DNA of 64,000 nucleotides, from positions 1 to 64,000 of the forward strand of contig NZ_SOHA01000006.1 in assembly GCF_004403065.1 (NCBI RefSeq), read 5' to 3'. A program made the translations under genes and the position numbers. A model generated the notes under the pieces. It had not been told where the DNA came from and did not search any database. It saw only the letters and a program-made list of their open reading frames with translations. Each line of letters starts with the position of its first letter. The stretch's first letter is position 1. The DNA comes from Cryobacterium cryoconiti (GTDB taxonomy: Bacteria > Actinomycetota > Actinomycetes > Actinomycetales > Microbacteriaceae). Shown here in pieces: positions 1 to 6,179 of the stretch.

Positions 1-70
1 CCGCGGCCGCCCCGACTGCGGCCGCCCCGACCGCGGCCGCCCCGACTGCGGCCGCCCCGACCGCGGCCGG
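1..70. repeat. 15-nt tandem repeat at the 3' end of galU
   Basis: The first 70 bases are about four and a half copies of a 15-nt unit, GCGGCCGCCCCGACC, with a C/T alternation that makes a 30-nt super-period. The unit is a multiple of three, so on the minus strand it stays in the galU frame and encodes repeated VGAAA. It is cut by the window edge, so the copy number is unknown. Confidence 0.85.
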
Positions 71-964
71 CTCTACGTGCGAGGCGACGAACGCGTGCAG
101 CCACGCCCGCAGGTCGGGGCCGAGATCCTCGCGTTCCACCGCAAGCTGCACGATGGCCTTGATGTAGTCGAGGCGGTCGCCCGTGTCGTAACGACGGCCG
201 CGGAAGATGACCCCGTAGACCCCGCCGGTGGTCTCCGGGGTCACCGCCATCTCCTGCAGGGCGTCGGTGAGCTGGATCTCGTTGCCCTTGCCCGGCAGGG
301 TGCGCTCGAGCACGTCGAACACCTCGGGGCGCAGCACGTAACGGCCGATGATGGCCAGGTTCGACGGGGCATCCTCGGTGCTCGGTTTCTCGACCAGCCC
401 CGTCACCCGCACCACATCGGGGTCGTCGGTGGCCTCCACCGCGGCGGCGCCGTAGAGGTGGATCTGCGACGGATCGACCTCCAGCAGCGCCACGATGCTG
501 GCGTTGCGCTTGCCCTGCTCCGCCAGCATCCGGGTCAACAGCTCGTCGCGCACGTCGATCAGGTCGTCGCCGAGCAGCACCGCGAACGGCTGGTTGCCCA
601 CGTGCATCCGTGCGCGCAGAACCGCGTGGCCGAGTCCGAGCGGATCGCCCTGCCGCAGATAGTGGATGTCGGCGAGCCGAGTCGGGTGGCGCACCTTCGC
701 CAGCCGGTCGTGGTCACCCTTGATCTCGAGCAGCGACTCGAGTTCCGTCATGCGGTCGAAGTGGTTCTCGAGGGCGTTCTTGTGCCGCCCGGTGACCATC
801 ACGATGTCGGTCAGACCGGCCGCGGCCGCCTCCTCCACAACGTACTGGATCGCCGGCTTGTCGACGACCGGCAGCATCTCCTTCGGCATGGCCTTCGTGG
901 CCGGAAGAAAACGGGTTCCCAGACCTGCCGCGGGAATGACGGCTTTCGTGATCACGGTGCTCAT
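1..964 (-). CDS. galU: UTP--glucose-1-phosphate uridylyltransferase (partial, runs off left edge)
   Basis: GalU makes UDP-glucose from UTP and glucose-1-phosphate in the cytoplasm, for wall and exopolysaccharide synthesis. The minus-strand frame is open from ATG 964 to the window edge (321 codons). The N-terminus has the nucleotidyltransferase signature AVIPAAGLGTRFLPATKAMP followed by KEMLPVVDKP. Further on are the metal-binding LLGDD, VEKP and the late GRRYDTGDRLDYIKA segment. These cover the full family length of about 290-300 residues. After residue ~300 the protein becomes VGAAA repeats encoded by the 15-nt tandem repeat, an unusual tail. The start has no Shine-Dalgarno, but TACTGT lies 7 nt upstream, which suggests a leaderless transcript. 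It is divergent from the LCP gene. The stop lies outside the window. Confidence 0.93.
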   Translation of the reverse strand, partial: MSTVITKAVIPAAGLGTRFLPATKAMPKEMLPVVDKPAIQYVVEEAAAAGLTDIVMVTGRHKNALENHFDRMTELESLLEIKGDHDRLAKVRHPTRLADIHYLRQGDPLGLGHAVLRARMHVGNQPFAVLLGDDLIDVRDELLTRMLAEQGKRNASIVALLEVDPSQIHLYGAAAVEATDDPDVVRVTGLVEKPSTEDAPSNLAIIGRYVLRPEVFDVLERTLPGKGNEIQLTDALQEMAVTPETTGGVYGVIFRGRRYDTGDRLDYIKAIVQLAVEREDLGPDLRAWLHAFVASHVEPAAVGAAAVGAAAVGAAAVGAAA

Positions 965-971
965 GAGACTC

Positions 972-977
972 ACAGTA
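972..977 (-). promoter_or_regulatory. Leaderless -10 element for galU
   Basis: On the minus strand TACTGT is followed by 7 nt and then the galU ATG, with no ribosome binding site between. TTGACC lies just upstream, but too close to be a normal -35 element. The layout matches leaderless actinobacterial promoters. Confidence 0.5.
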
Positions 978-1120
978 GGGGTCAAGGCATGCCGCCGTAT
1001 AGCGCCCGGCGCCCTTTCCGTGCCGGCCCGGATTGTTTCCTCGATCGGTATATCTCCCGGTGCAGAGCCGGGCTAGGGTGTCGGCACCGTTCGCTCGAGC
1101 GGCCACAGGAGGCAACCCGT

Positions 1121-2242
1121 ATGCCGCACGAAACCCAGGATTCCCCGCGCCCGAAAACGTCCGGCCCGGCCGGCGAGGCCCCGCGCAAACGACACCCGTG
1201 GCGCATCGCCCTGGCCGTGCTCGGAACGGTGCTGATCGGCGCCGTCGCCACGGGCGGCATCTACGCATTCAGCCTCACCCGCGCCTTCGACAACGGAACC
1301 GAGAAGATCCCGAACGCCTTCCCCGAGGAGGCCTCCCGCCCGTCGGGGGCGCCGGCCGACACCGCAACGGATGCCCCTGCCTCCGCCTCCGCCGACCCGG
1401 CCGCGGACCCGGGCGCGGTTCCCGCCGGGCAGCCGCAGAACATCCTCCTGCTCGGATCGGACACCCGCGGTGCCACCGGAAAGAACCTCGCCGACATCCG
1501 TGGCGAGCGTTCGGACACCATGATGGTGGTGCACGTGCCGGCCGATCGCAAGAACCTCTTCGTCATGTCGATCCTGCGCGACAGCTGGGTCGAGGTGCCC
1601 GGGCACGGGCAGGCGAAGATCAACGCCGCGCTGTCGTGGGGTGGCGTGCCGCTGGCCGTGCAGACCGTGGAGAACCTGCTGGGCACCCGCATCGATCATG
1701 TGGCCGTGGTCGATTTCTCCGGGTTCGAACAGGCAACGGATGCCCTCGGCGGCGTCGACATCAACAACCCGATCGGCTTCGACTCGTCCCATCTCAAGGG
1801 GCACTACTTCGGTGCGGGCGGGCAGCATCTGACCGGCGCCCAGGCGATCGCGTTTGCGCGGGAGCGGTATGCGTTCCAGGACGGTGACTTTCAGCGGGTG
1901 CGCAACCAGCAGCTCATCATCAGCGGCCTGCTGTCGGCGGCGATGCACAAGTCTGTGCTGACCGACCCGGTGAAGACGTCGGGTCTGCTGGAGACGGTCA
2001 CGCCGTTCCTGGCCGTGGACGAGGGCTTCGACTCCGCCTACCTGACCGCTCTGGCCTGGCAACTGCGTGAGGTGCGGCAGCCGCAGGTCACCTTCTTCAC
2101 GATGCCGACCGACGGCACGGGAACGTCGGGCGACGGCCAGTCCATCGTGAACGTGGACTGGGACGGCCTCGCCGCCGTGCGGGAGGGCTTCCAGACCGAC
2201 ACGCTCGCCGGCTACCGTCCCGAGCTGCAGACCCTCGGGTAG
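1121..2242 (+). CDS. LytR-CpsA-Psr (LCP) family wall glycopolymer ligase
   Basis: LCP proteins transfer undecaprenyl-linked glycopolymers onto peptidoglycan outside the membrane. The ATG at 1121 is chosen because AGGAGG lies about 7 nt upstream; the frame is open far upstream but overlaps galU. The 373-aa product has a basic cytoplasmic N-terminus, one membrane helix at about residues 26-47, a Pro/Ala/Asp-rich linker, and an LCP domain. That domain shows LLLGSDTRG, RSDTMMV, SILRDSWV and, near the end, ARERYAFQDGDFQRVRNQQ, which carry the conserved Asp/Arg residues. There is no C-terminal LytR_C extension. TAGGGT at 1073-1078 could be its -10. It is divergent from galU, consistent with a shared envelope role. 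The specific glycopolymer cannot be told. Confidence 0.9.
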   Translation: MPHETQDSPRPKTSGPAGEAPRKRHPWRIALAVLGTVLIGAVATGGIYAFSLTRAFDNGTEKIPNAFPEEASRPSGAPADTATDAPASASADPAADPGAVPAGQPQNILLLGSDTRGATGKNLADIRGERSDTMMVVHVPADRKNLFVMSILRDSWVEVPGHGQAKINAALSWGGVPLAVQTVENLLGTRIDHVAVVDFSGFEQATDALGGVDINNPIGFDSSHLKGHYFGAGGQHLTGAQAIAFARERYAFQDGDFQRVRNQQLIISGLLSAAMHKSVLTDPVKTSGLLETVTPFLAVDEGFDSAYLTALAWQLREVRQPQVTFFTMPTDGTGTSGDGQSIVNVDWDGLAAVREGFQTDTLAGYRPELQTLG

Positions 2243-2343
2243 CGGCGGGTCCGGTGCCGCTCCTCGGGTAGTGGTGCCCCCTGCTGCAGCCCCTGGGGTA
2301 GCGGCGGGCGGCTGCTCCGCGGGTGGCTGCCCGAGCTCCCCTG

Positions 2344-2424
2344 GCATAACTCCTGCAAATTGCCGCCGGAAGGCTGTTTTGGGGCTGAATGGGGCACATC
2401 CGTCACAATTTGCAGGAGTTATGC
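2344..2424. repeat. Family A inverted repeat, copy 1
   Basis: Perfect 19-nt arms GCATAACTCCTGCAAATTG (2344-2362) and its complement (2406-2424) enclose a 43-nt loop. It sits between the convergent LCP and VanZ-like genes. Two more copies with the same arms and different loops are at 45886-45978 and 47101-47195. No U-tract follows either arm, so it is not a typical intrinsic terminator. Confidence 0.9.
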
Positions 2425-2445
2425 ACGCGCGGTGGGGGTAAGGCG

Positions 2446-2931
2446 TCAGCGCGCGCGGTCGCCGCGCAGCAGAACCAGCCCGATCCCGGCGCCGACGGCC
2501 GCCCCGATGGTGTTCGCGATCACATCGGACAGGGTGGCGTAGCGGGCCGGCAGGAAGATCAGCTGCGCGAGCTCGATGGTGCAGCTCGCCGCGAAACCCG
2601 TCAGCACGGCCAGCCACCATCCGCGCGCCCCGGCCAGGATCATGACGAAGAGGCCGACCGGAACGAACAGCAGAACATTGGCGGCGAATTCGGCCAGGCT
2701 GTAGCGCAGCCAGCCGGGAGCACCGCGCTCCTGCAGCCAGTCGATGACCGACAGCAGCGCGGCGTAGGAGTCCCGGTCGACCGGCGCCGGCCAGAACGCG
2801 ATCAGCACCAGCGCGGTCAGGTAAACCAGCATGAGCCGGGGCGCCCAGCGGCGAAGCCGAGTTCGCGCGGATCCATCCCGCACGGCCAGACGGGTCCGCG
2901 TCGGCGGGGGAGTGCGACTCGAATCGGTCAT
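2446..2931 (-). CDS. VanZ-like family membrane protein
   Basis: A 161-aa integral membrane protein of the VanZ-like family, whose role is not established outside teicoplanin resistance loci. After a basic N-terminus, helices are visible at about residues 24-42, 70-90, 95-112 and 125-150. The family traits present are FAANVLLFVPVG and FAASCTIELAQLIFLPAR followed by a SDVIANTIGA segment. ATG 2931 is preferred over the GTG 15 nt upstream because GGGAGGGAGTC precedes it at good spacing. It is convergent with the LCP gene and downstream of two family E inverted repeats. It is probably its own transcription unit. Confidence 0.8.
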   Translation of the reverse strand: MTDSSRTPPPTRTRLAVRDGSARTRLRRWAPRLMLVYLTALVLIAFWPAPVDRDSYAALLSVIDWLQERGAPGWLRYSLAEFAANVLLFVPVGLFVMILAGARGWWLAVLTGFAASCTIELAQLIFLPARYATLSDVIANTIGAAVGAGIGLVLLRGDRAR

Positions 2932-3120
2932 GACTCCCTCCCACACAGCGCAGTCGGTGAACCGACGGCGCCGGGACCCGACCGCAACACTGACGACCTC
3001 ACCACCCTAGACGCGTCCGCCCGCGCGGGCGAGGTGCCGGGCTCCCGACCGCCCGAGTCCGGGCATCCGTTCGCGGTCGCGGCTCGCGCGCCCACCGCCC
3101 AGACGGATGCCTCAGCAACT

Positions 3121-3178
3121 GTTCGCGTTTCGGACGAATGTTGCCGATACACGGGCAACATACGTCCGAAACGGCAAC
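3121..3178. repeat. Family E inverted repeat, copy 1
   Basis: 25-nt arms (3121-3145 and 3154-3178, two mismatches) with core GTTTCGGACG and an 8-nt loop. The element lies in a longer direct repeat: 3101-3202 and 3257-3358 are nearly identical, both starting AGACGGATGCCTC and ending GAGAGCGGCGCGGC. The 435-nt stretch between the MFS stop and the VanZ start holds these two repeats and no credible gene. Confidence 0.88.
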
Positions 3179-3276
3179 ACTTGCGAGGGAGAGCGGCGCG
3201 GCAGGGCAGCAGCCGGGCAAAGCGCGGCAGCACCGCCGCCATCGTGCGGCCTCGCGAGACGGATGCCTCGCCAACT

Positions 3277-3334
3277 GTTCCCGTTTCGGACGAATGTTGC
3301 CGGCACACGGGCAACATACGTCCGAAACGGCAAC
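3277..3334. repeat. Family E inverted repeat, copy 2
   Basis: Same structure as copy 1: arms 3277-3301 and 3310-3334 around GGCACACG-type loop sequence. It is part of a roughly 100-nt direct duplication (3101-3202 / 3257-3358) just downstream of the MFS exporter gene. A more diverged third copy is at 40772-40837. Confidence 0.88.
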
Positions 3335-3367
3335 ACTTGCGGCGGAGAGCGGCGCGGCCCGCGCGCG

Positions 3368-4846
3368 CTACCGCGCCGGCGCCGGCGCCACGCGCTTCGG
3401 CAGCACGAACACGAGCAGCAGCGCGAGCACGCTGAACGCGGCGCTCACACCCATGGCAGCGGTGGCGCTGTCGGTGAAGCCGGCGGCGAGGGCGGCCGGC
3501 GACGGGCCGGCCACGACCAGCGTGCCGAAGAACACACTGCCGATCACGGCGATGCCCACGGCGCTGCCGACCCGTTGCATGACGCCGACGACGCCGCTGG
3601 CGGCACCGGCCTCGGAGCGGTCCACGGTCGCCACGATGAACTGCGCGTTCGGCGCGATGAAGAATCCGCTGCCGAGGCCTGCGATGAGCAGCGGCGGCAG
3701 GAGCTCCCAGTTGGTGATGGCGGGGCCGATCAGCAGCAGGGCGAGCCAGATCCAGACCAGACCCACGGTGACCAGGCTCACGCCGATCACCAGGACGGTG
3801 CGGCCGAGCCGCTGCGCCAGCCGGTTGCTCTGTGAGGCGCCGATGATGGTTCCGAACGCGAACGGGATCGACACCAGCCCCGACTCGAGCGCGGTGTGTC
3901 CGAGTCCGGCCTGCCAGAGAATCGAAATGGTGAAGAAGATGCTGGTGAACGCCGCGAAATAGACCAGCGCGAGCACAATTCCACCGGTGAACGCCGGATG
4001 CCGGAACAGCTTCGGCGGCACCAGCGGGCTTCTGCCCCACCTGGTGTACGCCACCTCCCAGAAGCCGAACGCCACGATCAGCAGTGCGCCCGCGACGAGG
4101 GTCAGGTAGGTCCAGAGCGGCCAGCCGCGGTCCTCGCCCTCGATCAGCGGAACCAGCAGCGCCACGAGCCCGGTGGAGATGAGCACCAGGCCCACCCAGT
4201 CGATGCCGCCGCTCTTGGTGCCGGGAGCGCGCTGGGAGCCGGCCGGCAGCAGGATCGTCGCCGCGACGAGGGCGACGATGCCGATCGGCAGGTTGACCCA
4301 GAAGACCAGGCGCCATCCGTTCTCGTCGCCGAAGGCCTCGATGATCAGGCCGCCCAGGATCGGGCCGAGCGCGGTGGAGACACCGATCACCGACCCCATG
4401 ATCGCGAACGCCTTGCCGCGGGCCAGCGGCGGGAACAGGATCTGGATCACAGCGGTCACGGCCGGCACGAACATGCCGCCGGCGAGCCCCTGCACGACCC
4501 GGGCGATGATCAGCTGCAGGTCGTTCTGCGCGAGCCCGCAGGCGAGACTGGCCAGGGTGAACAGCAGCAGACCGGTGAAGAAGACCCATTTGTGGCCGAT
4601 GCGATCGCCGAGCCGACCGGCCGGGATCAGCGCGATCCCGAAGGCGAGCGCGTAGCCGGAGATGATCCAGGAGAGGGTGGCCTCCGAGGCGTCCAGGCTG
4701 GTACGGATGGTCGGCAGCGCCACATTCACGATCGTGGTGTCGAGCAGTGCCATGAACATGCCGGCCAGCAGCACGATCAGCGCCTGCCAGGCATTCCGCG
4801 GAATGACGACGGATGCGGGACGCTCATCCGGGCGGGAATCGGTCAT
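3368..4846 (-). CDS. MFS drug-export type transporter, DHA2 (14-helix) family
   Basis: A 492-aa proton-driven exporter of the DHA2/EmrB type. Visible signatures are LLDTTIVNVALPTI in helix 1 (motif D1), the motif A loop GRLGDRIGHKW, VQGLAGGMFVPAV, and the motif C-like GPILGGLI. About 14 hydrophobic segments follow. ATG 4846 is chosen because GAGAGGAT precedes it; the open frame continues upstream only because it reads through tRNA-Pro. The substrate is unknown. No TetR or MarR regulator is adjacent. Two family E inverted repeats follow the stop. A second, distinct DHA2 protein is at 58706-60304. Confidence 0.88.
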   Translation of the reverse strand: MTDSRPDERPASVVIPRNAWQALIVLLAGMFMALLDTTIVNVALPTIRTSLDASEATLSWIISGYALAFGIALIPAGRLGDRIGHKWVFFTGLLLFTLASLACGLAQNDLQLIIARVVQGLAGGMFVPAVTAVIQILFPPLARGKAFAIMGSVIGVSTALGPILGGLIIEAFGDENGWRLVFWVNLPIGIVALVAATILLPAGSQRAPGTKSGGIDWVGLVLISTGLVALLVPLIEGEDRGWPLWTYLTLVAGALLIVAFGFWEVAYTRWGRSPLVPPKLFRHPAFTGGIVLALVYFAAFTSIFFTISILWQAGLGHTALESGLVSIPFAFGTIIGASQSNRLAQRLGRTVLVIGVSLVTVGLVWIWLALLLIGPAITNWELLPPLLIAGLGSGFFIAPNAQFIVATVDRSEAGAASGVVGVMQRVGSAVGIAVIGSVFFGTLVVAGPSPAALAAGFTDSATAAMGVSAAFSVLALLLVFVLPKRVAPAPAR

Positions 4847-4885
4847 GACGTGATCCTCTCGAGCAGAGCGAAAGCGAAAGTGCCA

Positions 4886-4923
4886 ACACAAAACCCCCAC
4901 TCCGTAGAGTGGGGGTTTTGTGT
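4886..4923 (-). terminator. Intrinsic terminator downstream of tRNA-Pro
   Basis: A perfect 16-bp stem (4886-4901 / 4908-4923) with a 6-nt loop, G/C-rich at the top and flanked by AAAA/TTTT. Read on the minus strand it directly follows tRNA-Pro and would end its transcript. It also lies just upstream of the MFS start, so it separates the two units. Confidence 0.8.
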
Positions 4924-4928
4924 ATCTG

Positions 4929-5002
4929 TCGGGGTAACAGGATTTGAACCTGCGACCTCGTCGTCCCGAACGACGCGCGCTACCAAGCTGCGCCATACCC
5001 CG
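4929..5002 (-). tRNA. tRNA-Pro (anticodon CGG)
   Basis: The minus strand folds as a cloverleaf. The acceptor CGGGGTA pairs with TACCCCG (discriminator A), the anticodon stem CGTCG/CGACG carries loop TTCGGGA (anticodon CGG), and the T arm CAGGTTCAAATCCTG is standard. Length is 74 nt. CCA is not encoded, unlike the tRNA-Thr gene at 23137. Confidence 0.95.
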
Positions 5003-5052
5003 ATGGCCCGTAAGCCTTGTCAAGTATAACCCCACGGATGCCCCACCTCGAC

Positions 5053-5190
5053 CACGGTGGTCGACCCGGTGGTCGAGCCTGTCGAGACCCGAGACCCGAG
5101 ACCCGAGACCCGAGACCCGAGACCCGGTGGTCGAGCCTGTCGAGACCCGAGACCCGGTGGTTGAGCCTGTCGAGACCCGAGACCCGAGAC
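5053..5190. repeat. GGTGGTCGAGCCTGTCGAGACC repeat cluster with GAGACCC tandem
   Basis: Three copies of GGTGGTCGAGCCTGTCGAGACC (the third with TTGAGC) are linked by runs of the 7-nt unit GAGACCC. They fill the gap between tRNA-Pro and the metallophosphoesterase 3' end. The same unit appears at 23423-23467, 38163-38255 and inside several coding regions. Confidence 0.9.
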
Positions 5191-5195
5191 CCGCG

Positions 5196-6179
5196 CTACG
5201 CCGCAGTCAGCGTCAGCAGCGTCGCCTCCGGGGCGCAGGAGAACCGCACCGGAGCATAGATCGACGTGCCGAGCCCCGCGGACACGTTCAGGTACGACGT
5301 GTGCAGGCCGGAGTCCCAGAGGCTGAGCCCCTTGACCTGCTTGCGCGGGATGTCGCAGTTGGTGACCAGGGCGCCGTAGCCCGGCACGCAGACCTGACCG
5401 CCGTGGGTGTGCCCGGCCAGGATCAGCTGGGCGCCGTGGTTCACGAACGAGTTCAGCACCCGCTGGTAGGGCGCGTGGGCCACGCCGATCGTGAGCGTCG
5501 GGCGCGGCGGCGAGGCCACCTCGGGGTCGGGCCAGTGTTCCTCGGACAGCGGGTCGCTGGCGCGCAGGTCGTCGATGGCGCGGGTGATCAGGTCGAGACG
5601 GTCCAGCCCGATGTGCGGGTCGTCCACGCCGAACAGCTCCAGGTGGGTGCCGTTCAGGTCGAGTGCCGCCGCCGCATTGTCGAGGTCGAGCCAGCCGAGG
5701 TCGGCGAACACGCGGTGCAGGTGGTCGATGTCGAGCTTCTCGTGCAGCGCCGAGCGCAACAGCGACGGGGCGCCGAAATATGCCAGCGGGTTCTTCAGCA
5801 TCGGACCGTAGTAGTCGTTCGACCCGTTGACGAAGATGCCCGGGATGCCGCGGAACGGTTCCAGCGCGTATTCGATCCCGGAGACGCCGTCGGCGTGCCC
5901 GAGGTTGTCGCCGGTGTTGACGATCAGGTCCGGCTTGAGCTCGGCCAGGCCGCGCACCCAGTCCTGCTTGTCCCGTTGCCACGGGGCCATGTGCAGGTCG
6001 GAGAGGTGCAGCACCCTGATCGGGTCGGAGCCCGGCGCGAGCACCGGAACGGGAACCTCGCGAAGGGTGAACATGCGCCGCTCCACGAGCGAGCCCCACG
6101 CGAACGCGGTCACTCCGGCTGCGGCCACCAGGCCGGCGCCGACGGCGAGGGAGGACCGTGCGGAACTGGCGCGGGTCAT
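5196..6179 (-). CDS. Membrane-anchored calcineurin-like metallophosphoesterase
   Basis: A 327-aa binuclear-metal phosphoesterase. An N-terminal hydrophobic segment at about residues 10-28 suggests membrane anchoring. The catalytic blocks follow in order: HLSDLH, NTGDNLG, GSNDYYG (in place of GNHD), VAHAP and AGHTHGGQ. ATG 6179 overlaps the ponA2 stop by 4 nt (ATGA), so the two are translationally coupled. The pair ponA2-metallophosphoesterase matches my recollection of Rv3682-Rv3683 in M. tuberculosis, which points to a cell-envelope role. The substrate is unknown. The His of GNHD is displaced to Ser-Asn-Asp, a variation that may alter metal binding. Confidence 0.9.
   Translation of the reverse strand: MTRASSARSSLAVGAGLVAAAGVTAFAWGSLVERRMFTLREVPVPVLAPGSDPIRVLHLSDLHMAPWQRDKQDWVRGLAELKPDLIVNTGDNLGHADGVSGIEYALEPFRGIPGIFVNGSNDYYGPMLKNPLAYFGAPSLLRSALHEKLDIDHLHRVFADLGWLDLDNAAAALDLNGTHLELFGVDDPHIGLDRLDLITRAIDDLRASDPLSEEHWPDPEVASPPRPTLTIGVAHAPYQRVLNSFVNHGAQLILAGHTHGGQVCVPGYGALVTNCDIPRKQVKGLSLWDSGLHTSYLNVSAGLGTSIYAPVRFSCAPEATLLTLTAA

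Noticed and set aside
77-1120. Long N-terminal extension of the LCP protein
   Set aside because: It is the antisense of galU. The LCP ribosome site and membrane helix fit ATG 1121.
2392-3435. Plus-strand ORF across the VanZ gene and family E repeats
   Set aside because: No homology in the translation; it is antisense to VanZ plus repeat DNA. High GC gives long false frames.
4847-5035. Extension of the MFS protein upstream to 5035
   Set aside because: That stretch reads through tRNA-Pro and its terminator. ATG 4846 has a good ribosome site.
5053-5190. Short-period repeats as a CRISPR array
   Set aside because: Units are contiguous or spaced by GAGACCC runs. There are no unique spacers and no cas genes.
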